28,475 bases of DNA, from NCBI GenBank assembly GCA_020025885.1, contig JAHHRJ010000028.1, forward strand, positions 1 through 28,475, read 5' to 3'. Source of the DNA: Butyricicoccus sp. GTDB taxonomy: Bacteria; Bacillota; Clostridia; Oscillospirales; Butyricicoccaceae. Under the pieces are notes generated by a model that was given only the letters and a program-made list of their open reading frames with translations, made no database searches and was not told the DNA's origin. This document shows, one piece after another, positions 15,319-23,280 of this stretch. Both the position numbers and the translations under genes were made by a program. Within the stretch, counting starts at the first letter, position 1; every line of letters begins with the position of its first letter.

Positions 15319-16338
15319 TTAAATATTATAACGTGTTTTTATGAGAACATCTGTATACATTTCTGATGTTTGCGGCTTTTCACCATGCATCAGATATCGA
15401 TACAACAGCTGAATCGGCTGTGTTCCCTGCACCATTGCATTCTGATCGATCACAAATTCAATGCGCCCTTCTGCCAAGTCGATGCAGTTCTGCGGTGTAA
15501 TATCATACGCGATCACGCGCACATGCCTTGCCACCTTTTCGATCGCGCGGCATACGCCATGCTGTCCATGTGCAGTGACATAAATGACGTCTAAATCTGC
15601 ATTTTCTTCCAACGCACGCAGCGTGAGCTCATATGCATAATCATCTCGATTGAAACAGTGCTGTAAGGGTAAAAGCTGAATATCCGGCGCAATTCGTAAC
15701 AACTCTTCTGCAAAACTGGTATACCGTGCGCGATGCCCATGGTTATTGGGATGCGCCGACAATGCCAAGATTTTCCCACCTGCTGGCAGCATGGAACGCG
15801 CAAGTCCTGCCGCTATCCGTCCAGCGCGGCTGTTGTCAATGCCTACAAAGCACATTCTCTGGCTGGATGGCGCATCGCTGTTGACTGTTACTACTGGAAT
15901 ACCATTGTCCACCACACGATCTAGTGCTGCACAAACTTCGGGTGAATCGCTTGGTGTGATCGCCAAACCTTTGATGCCCTCTTTGATAAATGCTTCAATT
16001 GCATCCAGCTCGCGCTGTTCTCCCAAAGATTCCAGTTTGCGGATCACAACCTCCACGCCCTGCGCTTTGAGACCTGCTGCCGCCTGCTCTGCACCTTTTA
16101 CAACCGTCTGCATCGTCGGTGTTTCCACAGATTGCACCAAAAAACCAATTTTTATATTTGTTTTTGCACGTGCAAGTGCGCGTCCAACTGGATTGGGTTC
16201 ATACCCCAATTCTGCCGCGATTTGACGGATCCGCGCCTCTACCGCCTCATTCACATGACCGCGATTGTTGATTACACGGTCTACCGTGCCACGCGAAACC
16301 CCAGCAATCTCTGCAATCTGCCGCAAAGTGACTGCCAT
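15319..16338 (-). CDS. LacI-family transcriptional regulator of the adjacent symporter
   Basis: A 339-residue repressor. The N-terminal helix-turn-helix and hinge run from TLRQIAEIAGVSRGTVDRVI (residues 4-23) to about 60, and a periplasmic-binding-protein-like sensor domain of the ribose-binding type fills 62-339 (IKIGFLVQSVETPTMQTVVKG; VTVNSDAPSSQRMCFVGIDN), so the effector is probably a sugar. The start at 16338 is fixed by AGAGGAGAAC; a longer in-frame extension to 16461 would cross an operator-like site and lacks a ribosome binding site. Matching palindromes stand in its own leader and at the symporter promoter, so it likely represses both. The family centre ACGT in the sites agrees with LacI binding. 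Length is normal. Confidence 0.92.
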   Translation of the reverse strand: MAVTLRQIAEIAGVSRGTVDRVINNRGHVNEAVEARIRQIAAELGYEPNPVGRALARAKTNIKIGFLVQSVETPTMQTVVKGAEQAAAGLKAQGVEVVIRKLESLGEQRELDAIEAFIKEGIKGLAITPSDSPEVCAALDRVVDNGIPVVTVNSDAPSSQRMCFVGIDNSRAGRIAAGLARSMLPAGGKILALSAHPNNHGHRARYTSFAEELLRIAPDIQLLPLQHCFNRDDYAYELTLRALEENADLDVIYVTAHGQHGVCRAIEKVARHVRVIAYDITPQNCIDLAEGRIEFVIDQNAMVQGTQPIQLLYRYLMHGEKPQTSEMYTDVLIKTRYNI

Positions 16339-16367
16339 ATTGTTCTCCTCTCTCATCCCATTTTCAT

Positions 16368-16379
16368 GTGCCCGTGCAC
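16368..16379. promoter_or_regulatory. LacI-type operator O3 in the regulator's own leader
   Basis: GTGCCCGTGCAC matches O1/O2 at 10 of 12 positions and is a palindrome with one mismatched pair. It lies 30 bases before the lacI-family ATG and downstream of its presumed transcription start, suggesting autorepression. Confidence 0.62.
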
Positions 16380-16419
16380 ACTTTTGTACCCAGCACACCC
16401 CTGTAAAACCTTTTCTGCT

Positions 16420-16448
16420 AGCATACCACACCAAATGCACCTTTGCAA
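16420..16448 (-). promoter_or_regulatory. Candidate promoter of the LacI-family gene
   Basis: TTGCAA (16443-16448), 17 bases, TATGCT (16420-16425) on the minus strand; both boxes match four of six consensus positions. Confidence 0.42.
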
Positions 16449-16530
16449 CCAAAGTTCCCACAATTTCTTACATATCCGCCAAACCCCTTTATGCAATTTG
16501 TTAACTTTTTATGTATTACAAACTTTTTGT

Positions 16531-16559
16531 TTGACGTTTCCCACAAATCCATGTACAAT
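16531..16559 (+). promoter_or_regulatory. Promoter of the hypothetical gene at 16596
   Basis: TTGACG (16531-16536), exactly 17 bases, TACAAT (16554-16559): five of six matches in each box. Start near 16566. Confidence 0.72.
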
Positions 16560-16595
16560 AATTGCTATAAGAAACATTGATTGGAGGCTGGCTTT

Positions 16596-17063
16596 ATGGC
16601 TCTATTTGATAAATTGGATGATCTGCGCGGTAAAGCGACTGAAATGATGCAAAGCGGTGTTGCAATTGCAAAACTGAAAACAGACAACATGGCAGAAGAA
16701 GATGCAATGCGCCGCGCCTATCTGGCAATTGGTAAGATGTATTTTGAGCTTTATGGAGATGCGCCGGATGCTGCATTTTCCGTAGACTGTGATCGCATTC
16801 GTGCTTGTCAGCTGCGCATTGCAGAAAACAACCTGCGTCTGGCACAGATGAAAGACGATGTCACCGAACCGACTGCGTCGGCTGCCAATACACCAACCGA
16901 TTCCACGCCAACAGAAGAAAGCACCCCGAAGCACCCCGATGTTGTTCCCTTTGAGAAAGAAGAGATCCCCATCTCCGATGTTCCAGAACGCGCAGAAGTA
17001 CCGCATAAACTGGAAACTGTCTCCATAGAAAACGAAGAACTTCCACTTGATGAAATAAAATAA
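16596..17063 (+). CDS. Hypothetical cytosolic protein, helical head with acidic Pro/Thr-rich tail
   Basis: A 155-residue protein I do not recognise with certainty. Residues 1-90 are predicted helical (MALFDKLDDLRGKATEMM; RRAYLAIGKMYFELYGDAPD; IRACQLRIAENNLRLAQMKD), a layout seen in small conserved clostridial proteins of unknown role. Residues 91-155 are rich in Pro, Thr, Ser and Glu and probably disordered. There is no signal peptide or membrane segment. The ATG at 16596 has GGAGG 8 bases upstream; a TTG further up is not needed. It has its own strong promoter and a strong terminator and so is a single-gene unit. Confidence 0.75.
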   Translation: MALFDKLDDLRGKATEMMQSGVAIAKLKTDNMAEEDAMRRAYLAIGKMYFELYGDAPDAAFSVDCDRIRACQLRIAENNLRLAQMKDDVTEPTASAANTPTDSTPTEESTPKHPDVVPFEKEEIPISDVPERAEVPHKLETVSIENEELPLDEIK

Positions 17064-17066
17064 ACC

Positions 17067-17107
17067 AAAATGCCGTCCAGAGAGACTGTCTCCGGACGGC
17101 ATTTTTT
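17067..17107. terminator. Bidirectional terminator
   Basis: Arms AAAATGCCGTCC (17067-17078) and GGACGGCATTTT (17094-17105) with an inner GAGA/TCTC pair and a T-tract. It serves the hypothetical gene on the plus strand; the DUF1653 stop codon (17106-17108) abuts it on the other strand. Confidence 0.85.
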
Positions 17108-17336
17108 AGTCTTCCACCAGCATAAAACGATATTCTTGCGCCACGTCCGGATACTTGTCCCGCTCGACCGGACTTGCAAACATTTCATATGGTCTTACAT
17201 AGAATCCATAATCTCCATAAAGCGCCTGATACACGACCATCTTTTCCTGTGTCTCTGAGTGGCATGCAATCAAAATAACTTGATACAGCCCACCCTTAAA
17301 ATGGTGGTAACGCCGTCCCGCATAAATCTCCTGCAT
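17106..17336 (-). CDS. DUF1653 family protein
   Basis: A 76-residue small protein with the compact DUF1653 pattern: YHHFKGGLYQVILIACHSET, then MVVYQALYGDYGFYVRPYEMF. The fold is a small beta barrel of unknown role; family members are widespread single-domain proteins in bacteria. I chose the ATG at 17336 because GGAGT lies 9 bases upstream; two Met codons further out would lengthen it by up to 14 residues. It is convergent with the hypothetical gene and shares its terminator region. Confidence 0.82.
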   Translation of the reverse strand: MQEIYAGRRYHHFKGGLYQVILIACHSETQEKMVVYQALYGDYGFYVRPYEMFASPVERDKYPDVAQEYRFMLVED

Positions 17337-17455
17337 TTCTTTTACTCCTTCCATGTGTCTTCCAAATAACTGCTGCAAAATGCTGCATGGTTTTTTTCTT
17401 TTTGTTCTCCATTTGCTCTTTTAAATGTTTATTTTTCGATTCAACTCTCGCCCGC

Positions 17456-17485
17456 TTGACAAGGTATCTTGTAGCATGATACAAT
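17456..17485 (+). promoter_or_regulatory. Promoter of the MATE transporter gene
   Basis: Perfect TTGACA (17456-17461), an 18-base spacer and TACAAT (17480-17485). CCCTATATGGG at 17503-17513, just after the start point, is a partial palindrome and could be a regulator site. Confidence 0.72.
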
Positions 17486-17535
17486 TTTCCGGACTAAACT
17501 CACCCTATATGGGAATATGAAAGGGGAAAATTGGT

Positions 17536-18843
17536 ATGATTCGATCTTATCTGTGTACAATGCTGCCCGCCGTCTTAGCATTTGCCTTTTCTGGCGTTTA
17601 TGCAATTGTAGATGGTTTCTTTGTTGGGCAATACATCGGAGATAGTGGACTTGCGGGCATCAACATTGCCTACCCTATGACCGCATTGCTGCAAGCCGTC
17701 GGCACAGGTATCGGCATGGGCGGCTCGATTCATATGTCCATCAGTCTTGGGCGCGGAGAAGAAGACCATCGCCAATGTTTCCTCGGTACAACAGTATCTA
17801 TGCTGTTGTTAGCAACGATTTTCCTGTTTGCGCTTCTTTTACCACTGCACCCACATTTATTGCGCTTATTTGGCGCAACCGGCTCCGTCTATGACTGCGG
17901 CTTGGACTATATCCGTATGATCATCTTGGGCACTGCATTTCAGGTTTTTTCCACTGGTCTTGCACCTGTGTTCCGCAATCTCAATCGTTCTATGTTTGCC
18001 ATGTGTGCTATGATGGCAGGCTTTATCACCAACATTGTATTAGATGCTGTGATGATTGGTGTGCTTGGCTGGGGTATGACGGGTGCAGGACTTGCAACCA
18101 TTATCGGACAAGGCGTGACTGCTCTACTCTGCCTGATCATGTTAATCGTGACCGAATGGGATTTTCCGCGCAAGTTGCTCATTCCACAGGGCTGGGCGGT
18201 TGGACGCATTATCACCACTGGACTGTCTCCCTTTGGTCTTACCATGTCCCCGAACCTCGTCATTATGCTTGTAAACCTAGGTGCCGTCCATCATGGCGGC
18301 GAACTTGCGGTTGCTGCCTATGCCGTTGTCAGCTATGTTGCGGTTGTGATCCAGCTCATTCTGCAAGGTGTCGGCGATGGCAGTCAGCCCACTATGAGTC
18401 TTTACTTTGGCGAAGGTCGCGTGAAAGATTTACACTTTATCTGCAAACTCGCCTATGGCATTGCACTTGGATTATCTATTGGATTTTCTCTGCTGACCGT
18501 CTTTGGTCGTGACTGGTTCCCTGCAATTTTTGGTTCCTCTACGGCGGCGGCTTCTATGGTTGGGCATATTCTCTGTATTATTGCAATCGGATATCCAGCA
18601 ATCGCTATTGTACGTGTCACCATCGCTTATTTTTACTCCATTAACTTTGACCGTTTTGCTTATATCATGGTCTATGGAGAGCCTATTGTCATGGCAATTC
18701 TTCTGCTGCTTCTCCCACGCTTCTTTGATCTGGAAGGTGTTTGGATTGCAACCCCAATGGTGCAGGTGCTAATGGCAGTGCTCGCACTGTTTTTCCGTCA
18801 TCTGGCGCACAAAAAAATGCACGCACAATCAAGCAAACCATAA
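17536..18843 (+). CDS. MATE-family efflux transporter
   Basis: A 435-residue polytopic membrane protein with about twelve hydrophobic segments arranged as two similar halves, each starting with the family pattern: YAIVDGFFVGQYIGDSGLAG and INIAYPMTALLQAVGTGIGMGGSI in the first, SPNLVIMLVNLGAVHHGGEL and AAYAVVSYVAVVIQLILQGVGDGSQP in the second. MATE proteins export drugs or metabolites with sodium or proton antiport; this branch (multidrug/NorM-like proteins of Clostridia) has unknown substrates. The start has AGGGG 9-10 bases upstream. It has its own promoter and terminator; no regulator gene is adjacent. Confidence 0.92.
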   Translation: MIRSYLCTMLPAVLAFAFSGVYAIVDGFFVGQYIGDSGLAGINIAYPMTALLQAVGTGIGMGGSIHMSISLGRGEEDHRQCFLGTTVSMLLLATIFLFALLLPLHPHLLRLFGATGSVYDCGLDYIRMIILGTAFQVFSTGLAPVFRNLNRSMFAMCAMMAGFITNIVLDAVMIGVLGWGMTGAGLATIIGQGVTALLCLIMLIVTEWDFPRKLLIPQGWAVGRIITTGLSPFGLTMSPNLVIMLVNLGAVHHGGELAVAAYAVVSYVAVVIQLILQGVGDGSQPTMSLYFGEGRVKDLHFICKLAYGIALGLSIGFSLLTVFGRDWFPAIFGSSTAAASMVGHILCIIAIGYPAIAIVRVTIAYFYSINFDRFAYIMVYGEPIVMAILLLLLPRFFDLEGVWIATPMVQVLMAVLALFFRHLAHKKMHAQSSKP

Positions 18844-18875
18844 AAAATCCGAGGGAATTTTCCCTCGGATTTTTT
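18842..18875. terminator. Bidirectional terminator between MATE and yebC
   Basis: Fifteen-base arms AAAAAATCCGAGGGA (18842-18856) and TCCCTCGGATTTTTT (18861-18875). A- and T-tracts at both sides fit convergent use. Confidence 0.9.
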
Positions 18876-18893
18876 ATGGAACAGATTTGAAAC

Positions 18894-19637
18894 TTAGCCC
18901 TCAAACGCGTCTTCGTTCTCCCAGTTGTGCCAAACAGACTGCACATCATCGTTGTCCTCAAGGTTATCGAGCAGCTTGCGCATTTTCTCCATATCCTCAG
19001 TAGACTCCAAACGAATATAGTTCTGCGGAACCATTTCGATCTCAGCCTCAATGAAGCTCAGACCCTTTGCTTCGAGTGCCTCACGCACTGCGCCAAAGTC
19101 AGCCGGAGCCGTATACACGGTGAATGCTTCCTCGTCTGCTTGGAAGTCCTCTGCGCCTGCATCGAGTGCCAGCATCATGGTCTCATCCTCGTCAAGCTCT
19201 TCGCGCTCGATGATCATAACACCCTTCTGGTCGAACTGCCAGCCTACACAGCCAGTTGCACCCATGCCTGCACCATACTTATCCAGCAGATGACGTACAT
19301 CAGCCGCAGTGCGGTTGCGATTATCGGTCAAAGTCTCTACGATGACAGCAACACCGCCAACGCCGTAGCCCTCATAATTGATCGCTTCATACTCTACGCT
19401 GCCATTTGCCCCCGAATACTTGTCGAGCATACGCTTGATGTTATCGTTCGGCATGTTGTTTGCCTTTGCCTTTGCAATGACATCGCGCAGACGGCTGTTG
19501 ATATCCGGATTCGGAGATCCGCCTTCCTTAATCGCAATTGCCATTTCACGACCAATTTTTGTAAAGATTTTTGCCTTTTTCGCATCATTTGCGCCCTTGC
19601 GCTTGGCGATATTATGCCACTTGGAATGTCCGGACAT
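18894..19637 (-). CDS. yebC: YebC/PmpR-family regulator
   Basis: A 247-residue protein of the YebC/PmpR (TACO1) family. The N-terminus is the family signature MSGHSKWHNIAKRKGANDAK followed by KAKIFTKIGREM, and GNRNRTAADVRHLL-type and GCVGWQFDQKG motifs occur in the middle. The family was described as transcription regulators; recent work links YebC to translation of proline-rich stretches. Length is normal. AAGGAG lies 10 bases before the ATG. It has its own promoter and stands alone. Confidence 0.96.
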   Translation of the reverse strand: MSGHSKWHNIAKRKGANDAKKAKIFTKIGREMAIAIKEGGSPNPDINSRLRDVIAKAKANNMPNDNIKRMLDKYSGANGSVEYEAINYEGYGVGGVAVIVETLTDNRNRTAADVRHLLDKYGAGMGATGCVGWQFDQKGVMIIEREELDEDETMMLALDAGAEDFQADEEAFTVYTAPADFGAVREALEAKGLSFIEAEIEMVPQNYIRLESTEDMEKMRKLLDNLEDNDDVQSVWHNWENEDAFEG

Positions 19638-19681
19638 TTTCTATATTCTCCTTTTCCATATTGTTCATGCTATCCTTTAGG

Positions 19682-19710
19682 ATTTTATCAAATATTTCTG
19701 ATTGTTGCAA
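19682..19710 (-). promoter_or_regulatory. Promoter of yebC
   Basis: TTGCAA (19705-19710), 17 bases, TAAAAT (19682-19687) on the minus strand. The leader is about 40 bases. Confidence 0.58.
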
Positions 19711-19732
19711 GGTCTGCCCACAAAAATTTCTT

Positions 19733-19762
19733 GTATAACCTACCCATTGTCTGTCCATACTA
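19733..19762 (+). promoter_or_regulatory. Sigma-G-like (forespore) promoter of the small gene
   Basis: GTATA (19733-19737), 18 bases, CATACTA (19756-19762). Both agree with the Bacillus sigma-G consensus (GHATR, 17-18 bases, CATNHTA). A sigma-A reading is poorer because TACAAT at 19761 lacks a -35 at the right distance. Confidence 0.5.
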
Positions 19763-19793
19763 CAATCAGCACATCAGAAAGAGGTGATTTTCA

Positions 19794-19901
19794 ATGGCTA
19801 AGAATCCAAAGGCAGCAAACAAGAAGTCCTCTCAGCAGGCACAGCAGCAGAAGTCCGATTCCTTCCAGAACGAGAGCAATTCCATGAACAACTGCCGCTA
19901 A
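19794..19901 (+). CDS. Small Gln/Lys/Asn/Ser-rich protein, probable small acid-soluble-type spore protein
   Basis: A 35-residue product beginning MAKNPKAANKKSSQQAQQQK and ending SMNNCR: very hydrophilic, rich in Gln, Lys, Ser and Asn, with a Cys next to the end. AGAGGTGA stands 7 bases before the ATG. A promoter resembling the forespore sigma-G type lies just upstream. Composition resembles small spore proteins such as SspE- or Tlp-like types of Firmicutes, but I cannot assign it to a named family. There is no signal peptide. It is a single gene, between the divergent yebC and the convergent mrnC. The gene itself is well supported; the spore role is inference. Confidence 0.72.
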   Translation: MAKNPKAANKKSSQQAQQQKSDSFQNESNSMNNCR

Positions 19902-19909
19902 ACCCTTAC

Positions 19910-19953
19910 GAGGGACCGAACGGTATGCAGTAAGATGCAGACCGCTCTGCCCC
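19910..19953. terminator. Imperfect hairpin between the small gene and mrnC
   Basis: GAACGGTATGCA pairs with TGCAGACCGCTC around GTAAGA with two mismatches, extended by GAGGG/CCCTC outside. There is no clear T-tract, so termination is plausible but unproved. Confidence 0.4.
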
Positions 19954-19960
19954 TCCTTAC

Positions 19961-20383
19961 TTACTTTGCAGGCGGCTCTGGCTGTGCCTGTACAATCAGA
20001 TCGTAGAGCGCGTTGATGCGTTCATACTGTCCCTTGAGATATAACCAGCCAAAGAGTGCTTCCAGCGCCGTTGCATAGGCATATTCCGCCTTAGAAGCCG
20101 CCTTGGGCACACCATGCACCTTTGTATTACGTGCACGGCGGAATACATCCTGCTCTTCCTCCGTTAGAACGGGCAGAATGACTTGTGCAGCTGCATACTG
20201 TGCAGATGCACGCACGAGTGCCACTGTATGACTGTGCAGATTGCGTGCCGTTGTAAGCCCGCCGCTGACCAGTCGCCCACGGGTCAGCAGTTCATATACG
20301 CAGTCTCCGATATGTGCAAGTCCCAGACTGGATAGACGCCCAATATCTGCGTCATCCATGGTCACATGTAAATAATCCTGCAA
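19961..20383 (-). CDS. mrnC: Mini-ribonuclease III (MrnC)
   Basis: A 140-residue protein with the lone RNase III catalytic domain and no double-strand RNA binding domain, as in Bacillus MrnC, which matures 23S rRNA. Motifs: LGLAHIGDCVYELLTRG (around residues 19-35), carrying the metal-binding Asp, and ATALEALFGWLYLKG (about 102-116), carrying the conserved Glu. I chose the TTG at 20383 since AGGAGG lies 8 bases before it, and the resulting length fits the family; an upstream ATG at 20437 lies too close to the rnf terminator and has no good site. It follows the rnf operon on the same strand after a terminator. Confidence 0.9.
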   Translation of the reverse strand: MQDYLHVTMDDADIGRLSSLGLAHIGDCVYELLTRGRLVSGGLTTARNLHSHTVALVRASAQYAAAQVILPVLTEEEQDVFRRARNTKVHGVPKAASKAEYAYATALEALFGWLYLKGQYERINALYDLIVQAQPEPPAK

Positions 20384-20424
20384 TCGTATTTCCTCCTCTT
20401 TGTATAATTCTTTGCTCTGAAAAG

Positions 20425-20452
20425 AAAAGGAGTCCAAACAGGACTCCTTTTT
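20425..20452 (-). terminator. Terminator of the rnf operon
   Basis: Arms AAAAGGAGTCC (20425-20435) and GGACTCCTTTT (20441-20451) around AAACA; on the minus strand followed by CTTTTC. Some read-through into mrnC is possible. Confidence 0.82.
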
Positions 20453-20479
20453 GCTTTGCAGATTTTCTTAGTTTGTTGG

Positions 20480-21391
20480 TTATTCACCCTTTGGCGCTTC
20501 GGCAGCAGCAGCTTCCGCAGCCTTTGCCTGTGCAGCTGCCTTCGCCTTTTCCGCCTGTGCCTTCATCATTGCATCGAACTTTTCCTTCTCTTCCTTGGTC
20601 GGGATCGGTTCAATCGCATTCTTTGGACAAGCCTTAGAACACATCTTACAGTTCTTACACTTGTCATAGTCGATCACAGCCACATTATTGATAACATGAA
20701 TCGCATCGAACTTACAGGTCTTTTCACACTTCATACATCCAATACATGCGTTAGAGCAGACCTTCATCGCCTGTGCACCCTTATCCATGTTCTTGCAGTT
20801 TACATGAACCTTCTTGGACTTCGGAACCAGATCAATGAGTTTCTTTGGGCAGGTAGCAATACACTTGCCGCAAGCCACACACTTTTCAGGATCTACAACA
20901 GCCTTGCCGTCTACGATGTGCAGAGCATCAAATGCACATTCTTTTACACAGGAGCCCAGACCCATGCAGCCAAATGCACATTCTTTCGGACCGCCAGCAA
21001 CACGCATTGCTGCGGAACAGTCCTGCAAGCCCTCATACTTTGCCTTATCGATCGCATTGCAGCCACCGTTACAGTGTACATGTGCGACCTTCGGCTCTGC
21101 GGTATCCGCTTGAACACCCATGACCTCAGCGATCTTTGCCGCAGCAGCTGCGCCGCCGACCGGACAACCGTTAACTGGTGCTTTTCCCTCAACGATCGCA
21201 GCCGCCAGACCGTCACAGCCCGGAAAGCCGCAACCGCCGCAGTTCGCGCCCGGCAGACAATCGCGCACCAACGGCACACGCTCATCGACCTCAACAGCGA
21301 ACACCTTCGCTGCGATGCCAAGTAGCAACGCAAACACGACACCCATGATAAACAGCACGAGTACCGCGGAAACAATATTCATCATATCCAT
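20480..21391 (-). CDS. rnfB: RnfB, iron-sulfur subunit of the Rnf complex
   Basis: A 303-residue membrane-anchored ferredoxin-type subunit, the probable entry point for electrons from reduced ferredoxin. One membrane segment lies at about 5-26. A 4Fe-4S domain with CGGCGFPGCDGLA follows, then several CxxCxxCxxxC sets (for example CVACGKCIATCPKKL and CKNCKMCSKACPKNA), enough for about six clusters. The last 35 residues form an Ala/Lys/Glu-rich tail predicted as a helix, longer than in many RnfB proteins. AAGGGGG lies 10 bases before the ATG. It is the last gene of the operon, 20 bases after rnfA. Confidence 0.95.
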   Translation of the reverse strand: MDMMNIVSAVLVLFIMGVVFALLLGIAAKVFAVEVDERVPLVRDCLPGANCGGCGFPGCDGLAAAIVEGKAPVNGCPVGGAAAAAKIAEVMGVQADTAEPKVAHVHCNGGCNAIDKAKYEGLQDCSAAMRVAGGPKECAFGCMGLGSCVKECAFDALHIVDGKAVVDPEKCVACGKCIATCPKKLIDLVPKSKKVHVNCKNMDKGAQAMKVCSNACIGCMKCEKTCKFDAIHVINNVAVIDYDKCKNCKMCSKACPKNAIEPIPTKEEKEKFDAMMKAQAEKAKAAAQAKAAEAAAAEAPKGE

Positions 21392-21411
21392 TTTTTAATT
21401 TCCCCCTTGGT

Positions 21412-22026
21412 TTACCATGGTATCGAAAGACCAGAAAAGCCCATGAAGGACATCGCAAGCAGAGATGCCGCAACCAACGCGATCGGAAATCCCTCAAAGC
21501 ATTTTGGACACTTTGAAGTCACTTCAAGACGCTCACGGATGGAAGCAAACAGAACGATGGCGAGGGTAAAGCCCACACCAGCTGCAACACCGTAAACAAC
21601 CGCACCAATGAAAGAAACCTCATTGTCGATGTTAGTGATCGCTGCACCCAGAACCGCACAGTTTGTGGTAATCAGCGGCAGGAAGATACCCAGCGCCGAG
21701 TACATTGCAGGCATAGACTTCTTCATGAACATCTCAACAAACTGTACCAGTGTTGCGATAACCAGAATGAACGCAATGGTCTGCATGTAGCCCAAACCCA
21801 GCGGATTGAGGATAAAGTACTGTACACCCCACGAAACCGCGGAAGCCAGTGCCATAACGAAGATAACAGCCATGCCCATACCAATTGCAGTATCGGTCTT
21901 CTTGGATACACCAAAGAACGAGCAGCAGCCAAGGAACTGCACAAGGATGTAGTTGTTGACCAAAATTGCCGCAATTGCAAGCGACAGAATATCAGTCAGC
22001 CCCATGGAAGCAGGTAAATCAAACAT
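21412..22026 (-). CDS. rnfA: RnfA, membrane subunit of the Rnf complex
   Basis: A 204-residue hydrophobic subunit with about six membrane segments; together with RnfE it forms the core that carries an iron-sulfur cluster across the membrane in known structures. Family marks include LVNNYILVQFLGCCSFFGVSK-like residues near 24-43 (with the conserved Cys) and TTNCAVLGAAITNID in the second half, a mirror of RnfE. It begins immediately after the rnfE stop with its ribosome binding site inside rnfE, so translation is coupled. Confidence 0.95.
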   Translation of the reverse strand: MFDLPASMGLTDILSLAIAAILVNNYILVQFLGCCSFFGVSKKTDTAIGMGMAVIFVMALASAVSWGVQYFILNPLGLGYMQTIAFILVIATLVQFVEMFMKKSMPAMYSALGIFLPLITTNCAVLGAAITNIDNEVSFIGAVVYGVAAGVGFTLAIVLFASIRERLEVTSKCPKCFEGFPIALVAASLLAMSFMGFSGLSIPW

Positions 22027-22647
22027 TTACTTGTCCTCCTTTTTTGACATAATCTTTTGAATTGCAGCCAGAATAAATCCCATGATCAGGAAGCCGCCAG
22101 CTGGCAGAATCATCATTGTTGCTGCATTCTCAAACAGACCTGGGATTCGGATTCCAGTTTCGCCAATGATACCAGCAGCGATGGTGCCTGCGCCCAGCAG
22201 CTCACGGAAGAAGCCCATGAGTACCAGCGCAAAGGTAAAGCCAAGACCCATGCAGACGCCGTCCAGAGCGGAAGGCACAACCTTGTTCTTAGAAGCATAT
22301 GCTTCTGCACGGCCAAGAATGATACAGTTTACAACAATCAGCGGCAAGAACAGACCCAAGGATGCTGCGAGCGCTGGAATGTATGCGTTCAGAAGCATCT
22401 GGATCAGGGTTACGAATGTCGCGATGATGGAAATAAATGCTGCAATACGAATCTTATCTGGGATAAACTTACGCAGCATTGAAATTACAATGTTGGAGCA
22501 AACCAGAACCACGGTTGCTGCAACACCCATACCAACTGCGTTTGACAGAGATGTGGTTGTTGCCAGTGCTGGGCACAAACCAATCGTCTGCATGAAGACC
22601 GGGTTGTCAAGAAGGACGCCGGCTTTCAAACGTTCGGAAAATTTCAT
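22027..22647 (-). CDS. rnfE: RnfE, membrane subunit of the Rnf complex
   Basis: A 206-residue inner-core subunit homologous to RnfA with six membrane segments. The N-terminus shows LLDNPVFMQTIGLCPALATT, with the Cys that helps hold the intramembrane cluster, and IVVNCIILGRAEAYASKNKV follows. AAGGAGGGC lies about 10 bases before the ATG. It abuts rnfA without a gap. Confidence 0.95.
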   Translation of the reverse strand: MKFSERLKAGVLLDNPVFMQTIGLCPALATTTSLSNAVGMGVAATVVLVCSNIVISMLRKFIPDKIRIAAFISIIATFVTLIQMLLNAYIPALAASLGLFLPLIVVNCIILGRAEAYASKNKVVPSALDGVCMGLGFTFALVLMGFFRELLGAGTIAAGIIGETGIRIPGLFENAATMMILPAGGFLIMGFILAAIQKIMSKKEDK

Positions 22648-22669
22648 AATGTTTTCGCCCTCCTTCTAA

Positions 22670-23278
22670 TCAACCTAATGTCGCAACATAAGCCGCAGCT
22701 GTATTGACGCCATCAGTAACTGCACGAGAAGTGATGGTTGCACCTGTGATCGCGTTGATTGTGCCGCCATCCTTGCTTACCATCAGCTGTCCGTCAGCTG
22801 CTGCGCCCTGATACTGTGCAACCCATTCAGAGTCAGTCTGTGCCTTTGCGCCAAGACCTGGGGTCTCCGCATGACCAGTTACCTTGATTCCGGCGATGGT
22901 GGAATCTGTGCGAACGCCTACAATAATTGTCATTGCACCGCCAAAGCCCTTTGGATTAACCTGTACGCAGTAACCTGCGTCCTGTCCGTCCACAGTTGCC
23001 TTGTAGACGCCAGAAATTGCCGCAGTCGGACGTCCAGCAGGCAGGCTGATGCCAGCCGCTGCAACCTCTTCTGCGCTCATCATGGTATTCATGTCTTCAA
23101 ATGCTGCATTTGGAATGAGTTCTTCCATTGCCGCGTTTCTTGTATTGATCTTGTTCTGCTCGATCAGCGGTGCTGTGACCTGATTGACCACGCCCAACAG
23201 CAGCGCACATACGAAGGTGATGAGACCCAGAACAAGCATCAGGCGTCCAATGCCTTCGCTCTTTTTGGTTTCGCTCAT
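22670..23278 (-). CDS. rnfG: RnfG, covalent-FMN subunit of the Rnf complex
   Basis: A 202-residue subunit with one N-terminal membrane segment (about 11-32) and an external flavin domain. The FMN attachment motif TGATIT (178-183) stands near the C-terminus, so Thr183 should carry the FMN by a phosphoester bond. GHAETPGLGAKA also fits the FMN-binding family. Three bases separate it from rnfD. AAGGAGGG is the ribosome binding site. Confidence 0.95.
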   Translation of the reverse strand: MSETKKSEGIGRLMLVLGLITFVCALLLGVVNQVTAPLIEQNKINTRNAAMEELIPNAAFEDMNTMMSAEEVAAAGISLPAGRPTAAISGVYKATVDGQDAGYCVQVNPKGFGGAMTIIVGVRTDSTIAGIKVTGHAETPGLGAKAQTDSEWVAQYQGAAADGQLMVSKDGGTINAITGATITSRAVTDGVNTAAAYVATLG

Positions 23279-23280
23279 GA

